Source: Croceicoccus marinus
GTDB taxonomy: Bacteria > Pseudomonadota > Alphaproteobacteria > Sphingomonadales > Sphingomonadaceae
NCBI RefSeq assembly: GCF_001661675.2
Contig: NZ_CP019603.1
Span: forward strand, 697,622 to 761,621
DNA length: 64,000 nucleotides
Reading direction: 5' to 3'
Below are positions 25,778 through 34,900 of this stretch, piece by piece. The position numbers and the translations under genes were made by a program. The stretch's first letter is position 1, and each line of letters opens with the position of its first letter. The notes under the pieces are model-generated. The model was not told where the DNA came from, made no database searches, and worked only from the letters and a program-made list of their open reading frames with translations.

Positions 25778-26676
25778 GAGTCTGATTCAAAACTAACCGA
25801 TGTGATTTCATAGCCTTGTGATGCGGCGCGTGAGGAGCTGGATCGATGCGATGAACAGCCACGCGGTTGCCGAGGCGATGGTCTGCTCGAAGTCCTTTGC
25901 GAGACGCCGGTTTCGGTTGAGCCATGCCAAAGTGCGCTCGACAGCCCAGCGGCGTGGGAGAACCACAAAGCCCTTTGCTTTGTCGGACCGTTTGACGATT
26001 TCGATGGTCCACTTACCAACCCTGCGCAACGCCTGACGGAGCTTGTCGCCAGCATATCCGCCATCGGCGAAGACATGCCGTAGCCACGGGAAGCGATGGA
26101 TGATTTCGGCGAGCACCAGCGGTGCGCCATCACGATCCTGGATGTCGGCGGTGTGGATTACCGCATGAACGAGATTTCCATCGGTGTCGGTGAGGATGTG
26201 GCGCTTGCGTCCCTTGATCTTCTTGCCTGCGTCATAGCCCCGTGGGCCGCCACTTTCCGTGGTTTTGACGCTCTGGCTGTCGATCACTCCGGCGCTTGGC
26301 GACGCCTCGCGGCCTACAGCTTCGCGCCCGATCAGCAACAGGACATGATTGAGCGACAGCCACAGCCTGTTATCACGCCACAGGTAGAACCAGCGCCGCA
26401 CCGTCGAGACTGGCGGAAAGCAGGGCGGTAGCATCCGCCATGGCAGTCCGCCCCGCAGCAGATACAGGATCGCTTCGACAATCCGCCGCAGCGGCCACTT
26501 GCGAGGGCGGCCAACATGAGAAGGTGGCGGGAAGAACGGCTCCAGCACCGCCCATTCGGCATCGGTCAAATCACTTGGCAATGCCAGTTCCGCGCGGGCA
26601 TACAGTGCGCGAGTGGTGTCGGTCCACATCGTTGATTTCCTTTGGTTCGTTGCAAAACCGCTGAATCAACGACTTG
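25778..26676 (-). mobile_element. IS5-family element (IS427-like), boundaries approximate
   Basis: Imperfect inverted ends surround the transposase: GAGTCTGATTCA on the left and the inverse of TGAATCAACGACTT on the right. About 0.9 kb, the size of IS427-group elements. A target duplication was not identified. It sits between the GIY-YIG-like gene and a hypothetical gene. Confidence 0.65.
25808..26629 (-). CDS. IS5-family (IS427-like) transposase, single frame
   Basis: The 273-aa protein has the DUF4096/DDE pattern: SDLTDAEWAVLEPFFPPP at the start, then GVIDSQSVKTTESGGPRGYD (first Asp), VFADGGYAGDKL (second) and RWAVERTLAWLNRNRRLAKD (Glu). Many members of this group need a frameshift between two ORFs; here the gene is continuous and seems intact. 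Confidence 0.92.
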   Translation of the reverse strand: MWTDTTRALYARAELALPSDLTDAEWAVLEPFFPPPSHVGRPRKWPLRRIVEAILYLLRGGLPWRMLPPCFPPVSTVRRWFYLWRDNRLWLSLNHVLLLIGREAVGREASPSAGVIDSQSVKTTESGGPRGYDAGKKIKGRKRHILTDTDGNLVHAVIHTADIQDRDGAPLVLAEIIHRFPWLRHVFADGGYAGDKLRQALRRVGKWTIEIVKRSDKAKGFVVLPRRWAVERTLAWLNRNRRLAKDFEQTIASATAWLFIASIQLLTRRITRL

Positions 26677-26770
26677 GGTAAGCGTCAAGCTAACCAGCTG
26701 ATACCACTCAACTTAATTTCGGATCAGGCTCTCAGGCCAGGCATGGAAATGGGCGTGTGGTCAAACTCTT

Positions 26771-26798
26771 CCATGACGAGCTGAACCGTTCGTCATGG
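26771..26798. promoter_or_regulatory. Perfect 9-bp inverted repeat, candidate operator
   Basis: CCATGACGA (26771-26779) and TCGTCATGG (26790-26798) are separated by 10 bp and lie about 75 bp upstream of the gene at 26873. The size and symmetry fit a dimeric repressor site; it could also be a hairpin ending a lost upstream transcript. Confidence 0.35.
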
Positions 26799-26872
26799 GC
26801 AGTATCGATTCGTCCGTTTTTGTCATGTACCGTGCGTAGGTTGACCTTATCGTAGGGAGAGGAGGCCGACAG

Positions 26873-27331
26873 TTGCGTATGGATGAACACGTATTGATAT
26901 ACGAAACCTGGGGGATGAGACCGCATAGTACGACGCCTTGGTTCGCGCTTTATCTTCCCGATCATGTCATCTCCATCGATACCGATGACTCGTTGAAGGA
27001 CAAGGCGCTGGCCGAGCGGATCGGGTGCACAAAGCGCCCGAACCGGCGGGTGGGCGATGTCAAAATGGACGCCGCTAAGAGCCTTATTCTAAAAGAGACG
27101 ACGGTAGGGCGTTGGATCAAATCCGCTGCGGCGGGGAAGGGAAGCCGATTGCGGTCATTTACCACAATCAATTCTGGACTTATTTTCGGGTTAGAAGTGT
27201 CCTTCGAGGATCAGGAATGTGCCACCACTTTCCGCAAGCTTTTCATGCCAGTGCTGGCGGAGATGGGCGTTTCGCAAGCTCTAGCGGATGTGAGATGGCG
27301 GTGGTTGCGACCTTCGGGTGGACGCGCTTGA
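26873..27331 (+). CDS. Hypothetical protein
   Basis: The 152-aa frame starts at TTG 26873 with AGGAGG 7 bp upstream; ATG 26879 (MDEHVLIYETWGMRPH) is two codons in. It reads FALYLPDHVISIDTDDSLKD, GRWIKSAAAGKGSRLRS and TTFRKLFMPVLAEMG. It is mixed alpha/beta, soluble, and has no recognised family. It is preceded by the inverted repeat at 26771 and follows the IS427-like element. Confidence 0.5.
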   Translation: MRMDEHVLIYETWGMRPHSTTPWFALYLPDHVISIDTDDSLKDKALAERIGCTKRPNRRVGDVKMDAAKSLILKETTVGRWIKSAAAGKGSRLRSFTTINSGLIFGLEVSFEDQECATTFRKLFMPVLAEMGVSQALADVRWRWLRPSGGRA

Positions 27332-27855
27332 AGGCAGTGTCATTGGCTATTTCAATGCCATTAATCTGGGGGTTTAGATTTCCTGCCACCGGTCGGGCAC
27401 CACTGCTGCGTGAGGTGGGCCCGCCTTCCTGGACAGGTTAGTGGTGAAGGATTTGCAAGTTTGCGCTGGATCATCTGACCGGGATTTTACCGCTGGTTTT
27501 TCGAGCGAAACCGGAAGGACGCACCGCAGCAAAGGGCGCTAGCGGACGTCCGCTGGCTCTGGGAGGTCATTGCGGAACAGCGTTTCCCTGCGACGTGAAA
27601 GCCCATCGGCGGTGTCTGGGCTGTTTTTTCGGCCAGTCCATCGTCGCTTTGAGGATTTCACCGACACCCGCAGGCTAGCGCGATCGTCCGAGCTGCTAAT
27701 AGCGACTTGCAAGGTTCAGACCGCCGAAAAGCAGACTCTGCCCATCCAAGGTCATGTTTCAATTGCAAAACTGTTGCTGGCCGAGCGGATCGCCGCCTTC
27801 GGAACAATGAAGGCGGCGAGCTGTCAGATCCATTTTTGGTCCCGGGCGTGGATGA
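27332..27855. other. No intact gene; contains an IS3-type end
   Basis: TGAGGTGGGCCCGCC-TTCCTGGACAG at 27411-27435 resembles the end of the IS3 debris at 9123. The rest shows only short frames without ribosome-binding sites or recognisable products. It is probably decayed transposon and flanking DNA. Confidence 0.45.
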
Positions 27856-28635
27856 TCAAAGCGCGAGAATGGGTGGTGATGACTTCTCGGCTTGCGAAAG
27901 CTCAGATCTGATTTGCTCTGCAACCAGTGCAATGGATGCATTGCTGTTCAGGCTGTGCGAACCTCCCGTCAGGTGGGGGATGACTGCAATAGGCACAGTC
28001 CCGCCAGTCGAAATATGGAACCGCTTCGAGTGGCCGTTCACCTCGACGTGACGCGCTGCAGGCATCTGTGAAGTGCCGGTGATGGCAAGGAAATCCGAGA
28101 TATGGGTCAGGCCGCAGCCGATCACGAGGCTTGGACGGCATCGATGGATCCAGGCCTGCAATACCCGAAAGCGATTTTCCCGCATCCAGGTGCGATATTC
28201 CTCTTTGCTTGCAAAACCGGTATTCTGAGCCGTCGCGGTATCCCAGGTGCCAACCTTGTTGAACGGTTCGGGAAACAGATTGGCCTTGAAATAGCCATTT
28301 GAGCCTTGCTCAAAGGGGCGGGCAGCCAAGGCGAACTCACGGTAGTCCTCCGGCCTCCCGCCATTCAGTGCGCTCAGGAGCTTGAAGGCCTTCTGGTTGA
28401 AAGGCCAGGTTAGCTGAAGCTCGACCGAATAGGCTTCTTGCTGCGTTTCATACGTGGCATCGCCCTTTTGATCGGCAGCCTCGTCGGCGAGCGACCAACC
28501 GGGCTCGATGCCCAGCAGCCATACTGAGGGCTTGTCGGGCGTGCCCGGGTCTCCACCTTCGCAGGTGCGGAGAAAAGAGGATTCATCTTCGACGAGACTG
28601 CGGAACGAACGTGCGGATTGAGAAAGTTCTGTCAC
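27856..28635 (-). CDS. Hypothetical protein, possibly uracil-DNA-glycosylase-like fold
   Basis: The frame is open from a TTG at 28701 (281 aa). A GTG at 28635 (VTELSQSARSF) is a tidier start and gives 259 aa. Features include PSVWLLGIEPGWSLADE, ELQLTWPFNQKAFKLLSALN, PSLVIGCGLTHISDFLAI and a C-terminal AVIPHLTGGSHSLNSNASI. The arrangement of an early GIEPG loop, a central PSLVIGCG strand and a late His-containing loop recalls the UDG superfamily, but I cannot confirm it. It is divergent from the membrane protein at 28945. Confidence 0.5.
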   Translation of the reverse strand: MTELSQSARSFRSLVEDESSFLRTCEGGDPGTPDKPSVWLLGIEPGWSLADEAADQKGDATYETQQEAYSVELQLTWPFNQKAFKLLSALNGGRPEDYREFALAARPFEQGSNGYFKANLFPEPFNKVGTWDTATAQNTGFASKEEYRTWMRENRFRVLQAWIHRCRPSLVIGCGLTHISDFLAITGTSQMPAARHVEVNGHSKRFHISTGGTVPIAVIPHLTGGSHSLNSNASIALVAEQIRSELSQAEKSSPPILAL

Positions 28636-28944
28636 TTTGCTGCCTTCAATTTGTTCTGTGTCACCAACATGGAGGGTCCATGGCGGGAGCCGCCGATCCA
28701 AGGGCCGGCAGCGGTACAGGCTCGACCTCGGTCTAAGCGCCGACCATTAACGATAAGCAAATCGATAGCCCCATGCTCTCGATACCTAAATCGGTGAATG
28801 AAGGTGCTGCGCCACGTGCAGATCTGGACGCACGTTTGCAGACCCGAACTAACAACGAGCTCAGATCATGTGGGCTACGACCACTTCTGCCGCAGCGCGG
28901 CGCCAATATTCCGGCTAAAGATCAATTGGAAATGGGCAGGGCGT

Positions 28945-29619
28945 ATGGCAGCGATTTTCGGCTTTTTGGTGGTTGTTGTGCTGGCGGTGATCTCGATCGT
29001 TGTCATTGTCGCCATCGCGCTCGTTCTCGTCCGCATCGCGGTTGCCCTGCTGCTGGCGATGGCCGCTGGCGCCCTTTTCGCCGCTATTTCGTCGATCTGG
29101 ATCGAAGACGCTTGGCCGGTGGTGTTTGTCGGATCCAGTATCCTGCTGTCGTTTCCTACGCTCGCCTGGATGTTCCGCGACAGCAACCCACAAGCCGACC
29201 ATGCCGGCAGCAAGGCCACGCCACAGGTGGTTCGACCGCTGGAGCCTTCAGGCGATGTCAAACTGACAGCGGCTTGGGAGCGGGCAAGCGAACTGGCGCC
29301 CGAGTTCCGATCGCGTCTTATGGCGGCCCGTGAGACTTGCGCGCAGCTTCTGAACCGGTGCGAGGCCACCTCGCTCGACATGGATCTGATCGAAGGCGCG
29401 CAGATGATCCGCAGCCATGTGCCGGAGGTCGTCACGCAGAATGAGGAAGCAATCGCCGATGCGCCGAGCGCCGATCAGAAGGCCGCGCGTCTCGCCCTAG
29501 TCGAGGATCTGGAGACGATCGCGCTTATGGCTCGCACCAGGCTGACGCGCAGGCAGGAAGCGAACAGGGACGGGCTATCCACATTGCGAGCGCACCTTTC
29601 TGCGCGCAGCAAGGAGTAA
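28945..29619 (+). CDS. Membrane protein with cytosolic helical domain, unknown function
   Basis: The 224-aa product from ATG 28945 begins MAAIFGFLVVVVLAVISIVV and continues with two or three more hydrophobic helices up to about residue 85. A helical soluble domain follows (WERASELAPEFRSRLMAARE, DLETIALMARTRLTRRQEAN). An open frame extends upstream to 28798 but lacks a ribosome-binding site and looks noncoding. No family is recognised. It is convergent with the minus-strand operon ending at 29642, only 22 bp away. Confidence 0.6.
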   Translation: MAAIFGFLVVVVLAVISIVVIVAIALVLVRIAVALLLAMAAGALFAAISSIWIEDAWPVVFVGSSILLSFPTLAWMFRDSNPQADHAGSKATPQVVRPLEPSGDVKLTAAWERASELAPEFRSRLMAARETCAQLLNRCEATSLDMDLIEGAQMIRSHVPEVVTQNEEAIADAPSADQKAARLALVEDLETIALMARTRLTRRQEANRDGLSTLRAHLSARSKE

Positions 29620-29641
29620 GTAGGGCAAAGCGAGAAACTTA

Positions 29642-30718
29642 CTAAGCATAAGGGCTCTGTGCCTGAACGCCGCTCGCAGCGTTCTCGCCTGGCATTGCGG
29701 CCATCGCTTCTCCTTCTAGGATCAGCAATGGCTCGTCGGTTTCCGATCGGACCCGTTCCAGAAACTCGCGCCCATGGATGCCGAGAGCCTGTATGCGGGA
29801 GATAGTCGCCGACCGCGTAGAGGCAACTGCCTCGCGGTCCCGGAGCTCTCCGGCTTTCTTCGTGGCAAAGGGCAGCACCTTCTCTGCTTCGTAAGCGAAG
29901 TTGGAGGAATTCGGCGTAACGCCTCGCAGCGCAAGGTCCTTGAACGAGATCTCGGCGGCGCCAACTCCCTGAAGGAGCGCGTTCAATTCGCCTGAAAACT
30001 GGTCAGAGATCGTGCGCGCCAGATCGAGATCCCCGATGGCGATCCGGCAGGAGATCCGGGTTGCTCCGGCGAGCGTTAATGCGTCGATCAATGGTTCGAG
30101 CGCCGCGATGTCGACATTCAGGCCACGGATCGTCGATTGCTGGACCTTTGCCGCAAATTCGTTCTGCAGGGTGTGCAGCCTGTCAGAGGCGTGGCGCCAT
30201 TCCTTCTCGGGATCCCCAGCCTGCCATCCGCCCTCGGCCAATTCACAGGCCGTTCGCAGATCATTGAAGTCGCGCTGGAGCCTTTCAGCGCGTAAGCCCT
30301 CGATGCTCTGCGCGATCCTGTCCATCTTCGCGCCCAAGCCGTCGATCTGCTGCGCCATCTTGTCCATGCGTTCGGCGAGCAGCTTGTGACTGATGATGGA
30401 AAAGCCGAGACCAGCTCCGCTGATAGCCAGATTGGCCAGCTGAAGGTTTTCAATCACACCGAGGACCTGGCGGATCTTCGCCAGCTGGAAATTCGTCGCA
30501 GCATGACCCGCCACGCTTGTGGCCAGCGATATGGGGTTCGCGTTTGTCAGACCCATTGCGCCGATCTGCTGTCCGATCACGCTCATGCCAGGCGCCTCGA
30601 CGAGGTGAGCGACAATCCCCGGCGTTCCCTTGCGGAAGAGCAGCATGCCGACGCGGTAGATGCTTGGGTCAGCAGCCAGATGCGCAGGAGCACCAGCCAG
30701 GATCAAGGGGTCGATCAC
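29642..30718 (-). CDS. Unknown protein: hydrophobic segment plus coiled coil
   Basis: The 358-aa protein has a glycine-rich hydrophobic stretch (LANLAISGAGLGFSIISHKL, about 95-115). A coiled coil follows directly, with 7-residue periodicity: ERMDKMAQQIDGLGAKMDRI, then AQSIEGLRAERLQRDF. The C-terminal half is helical and acidic (DALTLAGATRISCRIAIGDL, KDLALRGVTPNSSNF). The order membrane insertion then coiled coil is seen in pore-forming and membrane-acting effectors, but no family is recognised. The start overlaps the stop of the upstream gene (ATGA). It is the last gene of a three-gene minus-strand operon. Confidence 0.65.
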   Translation of the reverse strand: MIDPLILAGAPAHLAADPSIYRVGMLLFRKGTPGIVAHLVEAPGMSVIGQQIGAMGLTNANPISLATSVAGHAATNFQLAKIRQVLGVIENLQLANLAISGAGLGFSIISHKLLAERMDKMAQQIDGLGAKMDRIAQSIEGLRAERLQRDFNDLRTACELAEGGWQAGDPEKEWRHASDRLHTLQNEFAAKVQQSTIRGLNVDIAALEPLIDALTLAGATRISCRIAIGDLDLARTISDQFSGELNALLQGVGAAEISFKDLALRGVTPNSSNFAYEAEKVLPFATKKAGELRDREAVASTRSATISRIQALGIHGREFLERVRSETDEPLLILEGEAMAAMPGENAASGVQAQSPYA

Positions 30719-31515
30719 TGCAGGGTCTCCATGGCCTTACTGGCGGCTTCGTCGAGCGCTTGATGGATCTGGAGCAGGACTGACGGTCCCGCATTTTGTG
30801 TAGGCGGCAGCGACGTCGAGAGGATGGCTTGCTCGACGTGGCTCTCCACACGCTTCCGTATTGACTTGCTCCGGTAATCGCGCAGCTGACTGGTCTTGAC
30901 AACGCCCGTCGCGACAGCGCCGCCGGCAAGCGCGAGCCCGCCCAGCAGGATGGGCACGCTGACCGTCGAAGTGGCAACCAGCCCGAAAGCAGTCGCGCCG
31001 GTGACGACTGCCATGCTGGGAAGGGCGGCGCCAAGCGCCAATCCGCCGGCAAGAGGTGCGATACCCGATAAAACTTCGGTCGCGTCCTCGAACGTATTGA
31101 TGTGGGCACCGACCTGCGCGACGGTAGCGTTCACACTCAGCTGGTGCTCGCCGATCTGGCGAAGATCATCCTGCGCATCCGCGATCAGTCTCTCGATTGC
31201 CGAGCCGATACTATCCACCAGCAGTGGATCGACTTCCTTCTCGATAAAGGCCGAGGGGGACACTGCGGCATCATACCAGCCAATATCCTCCACTCGCTCG
31301 TTGATGGATGGCTTCAGGTCTTGCCAGCATCTTGCGAGCGTCAGGGTCGCGGCCAGCTTGTGCCGATCGCGCCATTCCAAGATATTCCTGCGGGCGAGGG
31401 GGGCTTCTGCAGCCATGTATTTTGCTAAGGGTTCCACGCGCCGATCTATGCAGGCCAATCGCAATTCGCCAAGTCTTAGCGGCGTGGTTATTTCGGCTAG
31501 TCCTGATAACCGCAA
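30715..31515 (-). CDS. Unknown protein with glycine-rich transmembrane hairpin
   Basis: The 266-aa protein has a helical N-terminal half (LARRNILEWRDRHKLAATLT). A long hydrophobic region about 148-205 (VLSGIAPLAGGLALGAALPS, then FGLVATSTVSVPILLGGLAL) looks like a membrane hairpin, followed by a basic segment (TSQLRDYRSKSIRKRVESHV). It starts with TTG at 31515, just 5 bp after the DUF7662-like stop, and its own stop overlaps the next start. Glycine-zipper hairpins are typical of proteins that insert into or remodel membranes. Function is unknown. Confidence 0.65.
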   Translation of the reverse strand: MRLSGLAEITTPLRLGELRLACIDRRVEPLAKYMAAEAPLARRNILEWRDRHKLAATLTLARCWQDLKPSINERVEDIGWYDAAVSPSAFIEKEVDPLLVDSIGSAIERLIADAQDDLRQIGEHQLSVNATVAQVGAHINTFEDATEVLSGIAPLAGGLALGAALPSMAVVTGATAFGLVATSTVSVPILLGGLALAGGAVATGVVKTSQLRDYRSKSIRKRVESHVEQAILSTSLPPTQNAGPSVLLQIHQALDEAASKAMETLQ

Positions 31516-31520
31516 TTTGT

Positions 31521-31775
31521 TCAGAACTTCCGTTTGAAGCGCACGCGCCGCGAGCCTGCCACTAGGAAGGTTTCATATGGTGTATTTTTCATGGAGCTTC
31601 GAACAGGGCCTGTGCCGTCCACCACGTTAGCCCAATATTGCGGACGCAGTGCGCTGTCTGGAAGCTTGCTGCCGATGATGGTCTCGATCTTGAGAAACGT
31701 GAGTTCGAACTCGGCAAGAGATTGCTCGCGGCAATAGTCCGCAAGCGGTGTGAACTTGGACAATCCTGCCTCCAT
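31521..31775 (-). CDS. DUF7662-like small protein, first gene of a membrane-protein operon
   Basis: The 84-aa protein reads PLADYCREQSLAEFELTFLK, IETIIGSKLPDSALRPQYW and YETFLVAGSRRVRFKRKF. This pattern (LxxYLxxQ...LTFxEIExIIGxxLPxSA...WW...VRF.R) matches DUF7662 domains, often found as short DNA-binding-like modules with nucleases. The ATG at 31775 has AGGA upstream. It leads a minus-strand operon with the two membrane/coiled-coil genes and is divergent from the helicase gene at 32000. A regulatory or immunity role is inference. Confidence 0.65.
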   Translation of the reverse strand: MEAGLSKFTPLADYCREQSLAEFELTFLKIETIIGSKLPDSALRPQYWANVVDGTGPVRSSMKNTPYETFLVAGSRRVRFKRKF

Positions 31776-31999
31776 TGTTCCTCATTTGGCCGAGACTATG
31801 AAGGCGGATCGCCGTCTGCAAGATCGCGCAAGGTGTCGAGGCCGCTATTTGACAACCTGATCACATTGCATGGTAGACGAAAATCTCTTGAGCTTAAGGA
31901 AAGCACAGGCAAATCTGTATTATTGCCAGCGAAGCAAGGGGTATAGCGGCTCGCGATAGTAAATGCGCGGTGCCAGTCGCTGGCGGTAAGGGGTTCGGA

Positions 32000-34900
32000 T
32001 TGAACATTGCAGCGACCTTGACTGGGCCGGCAATCGAGCTTCTCCGCCGCTGCGTGTCGTTCGACATCGAGGTCGATCCCAAGACCGCCAAGATCTTTGC
32101 TTTCGCCGCCGTCCGCTATGGCGATGGCGCGGCGATCCGGGCAGGAAAGGGCGGATTGGCGCGAACGCTGGACGAGATGGAATCCGGCCTGTCGCAAAGC
32201 GATCACTGTATCGGCCACAATATATTGCACCATGATCTGCCGCATCTGGCAGCTGTCAGGCCAAACCTCGGGCGGATCGTTCACGCGCCGATCGATACGC
32301 TCTGGCTTAACCCGCTGGCGTTTCCTCGCAACCCCTATCATCATCTTGTGAAACATCACCTCGATGGGCGATTGCAGGCGGGACATCTGAATGACCCGGC
32401 GAAGGATGCCGAGCTCGTTTTTCGTGTGCTCGAGGACCAGCTGCAGGCTTTCCGCAAGATGGCGGCCGAGACGCCCGATGCGATGGCGGCCTATCATTTC
32501 CTGGTGACCTTGCCCGAACGCTCGGCCGGGTTCGATGCCGTGTTTCGCGCGAGCCGCCAGTCGACTATCCCGACGCAACGCGAAGCCGAGCTTGCTATTC
32601 GCCGCATGCTCGAAGGCAATGCCTGCAACAGGCAGGTCGTTGAGCTGCTGAATGAGATTGCCAGTCCGCGCAAAGCCTGGCCCACGGCCTACGCGCTATC
32701 CTGGGTTACTGTTGCAGGCGGCAATTCGGTCATGCCCCCATGGGTTCGCAAGCAATTCCCCGAGGCGGCCGATATCGTCAGGGATCTACGCGACAGCGAT
32801 TGCCGAGGCCCCGATTGCGCATGGTGCCGCACCATGAACAACCCGCGGGCCTCGCTGCAGCGCTGGTTCGGCTATGATAGTTTCCGCCCGAAACCCGCTG
32901 ATAAGGATGGCCGCCCCCTTCAGGAGCGCATCGTCGAGGAAGCGATGCACGGCCAAAGCCTGCTGGGCATCCTGCCGACCGGCACGGGCAAGTCGGTCTG
33001 CTATCAGATCCCGGCCCTCGCAAATTTCGAGAAGATCGGCTCGCTGACCGTCGTGATCTCACCGCTGGTCGCGCTGATGGGCGACCAGGTTCACGGCATG
33101 ACCGAGAAAGGCATTTCGTCGGCCGTCACCATCAATGGCATGCTATCGATGCCCGAGCGGCAGGACGCTCTCGACAAGGTACGCATGGGCGATGCCAGCA
33201 TCCTCATCATCTCGCCTGAACAGCTGCGCAGCGTATCGGTGCGCGATGTCCTCAAGACGCGGGAAGTCGGACTCTGGGCCCTGGACGAGGCACATTGCGT
33301 CTCGAAATGGGGGCACGATTTCCGGCCGGACTATCGCTATGTCGGTCGCTTCATCAAGGAGTTCTCGGGCGACCGCGATCCATCGCCGATCCTGTGCCTG
33401 ACCGCCACCGCCAAACCCGAAGTGGTCCGCGATATTTGCGGGCATTTCCATGAGCGGGTGGGGAGCGAATTGCTGCTGCTCGATGGCGGCGCCGTTCGGA
33501 CCAATCTGACGTTCGAGGTGCGGCAGACCGGCCGAAGCACCAAGCTCAGCGATATATTGAACGTTATCGAGGCCAAGTTGCCCGCCGAGGGAGCGTCCGG
33601 GGCGGTGATCTATTGCTCGTCGCGCCGCCAGACCGAGCTCGTCGCCGAGTTCCTGCAGAAGCAGGGCATGGCGGCGGATTTCTTTCATGCCGGCCTTACT
33701 CCTGAAAAGAAGAAGGAAGTACAGGAGCGCTTTCGCGTGGGCGCGCTGCGCATCATCGCGGCGACCAATGCCTTCGGCATGGGGATCGACAAGCCCGATA
33801 TCCGTCTCGTCGTGCATGGCGATATTCCGGGATCGCTCGAGAACTATCTGCAGGAGGCGGGGCGCGCCGGTCGTGACCGCGAGCACGCCGATTGCGTCCT
33901 GCTGTTCGCTGACGACGATGTTGAGCGGCAATTCACGCTTTCGGCCCGCTCCCGTCTTGCGCGGCACGAGATCGGCGCAATCCTCAAGGCGCTGCGCCGC
34001 CTCGATGACAAGACCACCAGGCATGGCGACGTCGTCGCGACGTCCGGCGAGATCGTACGTGCCGAGCAGGATTACGATTTCGAGCGCGACAAGCTCACCG
34101 ACGATACCCGGGTCAAGACGGCAGTCGCGTGGCTTGAAGAAGGCAAGCTGCTTGCGCGTGAAGAGAACCGCGTCCGTATCTTTCCGGCTTCGCTCACCGT
34201 TCCGACCCTGAAACACGCTGAGGATATTCTCGCCAAGGCTGCGATCACTGGCGCGCGGCGCAAGCAACTCGTCTCCATCGTTCGCCATCTCATGAGCGCC
34301 TCGCCCGATGAAGGGATCTCGACCGATGAGCTGGCAGGGGTGAGCGGTCTTAGCCCACGCGCGCTGCCCAAGGCGCTCCATGACCTGGAAGTGCTGGGGA
34401 TCGCGCGAGACGATACGGCGATCACCGTCTTCATTCATGCGGGTGTCGAAGGGCAATCGAGCGAACGCTTGCGGCAGGCGGCGAGTCTTGAGGCTGCGCT
34501 CATCGATGTCATGCGCGAGGCCGAACCCGATGCCGAAGGGGAGGGGGCCTTTCCGCTCCAGCTGTCGCAGATCTGCCAGAAGCTGCGCGACGAGGGGCAT
34601 GAAAAGGCGCGGCCCGATATCATCGACAAGATGCTGCGCGGCCTGGCTCAGGATGGTCGCGACGAGGACGGGGGAAGGGGCAATCTCTATGTTCGCAAGC
34701 AATCACGCGATACGCTTTACGTAAAGCTGCAGCGATCCTGGGATACGCTGGCGCGCACGGCTTCGATCCGCCGGGATGGCGCTGAGAACCTGCTCAAGCA
34801 TTTCGTCGGCAAGCTTCCCAAGGGCAAGCGCGGCAAGGATCTGCAGGTTGAAACGACCATCGGCGCGCTGACGGCAGTAATCACCTCCGATGTATTTCTG

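Noticed and set aside
29642..31515. Considered the two membrane/coiled-coil genes as known toxin families (HBL, MACPF, dynamin)
   Set aside because: No GTPase motifs, MACPF signature or HBL-like pattern could be identified, so no family was assigned.
31796..32578. 260-codon minus-strand frame over the helicase start
   Set aside because: Opposite the exonuclease-like N terminus and the divergent control region; no motifs.
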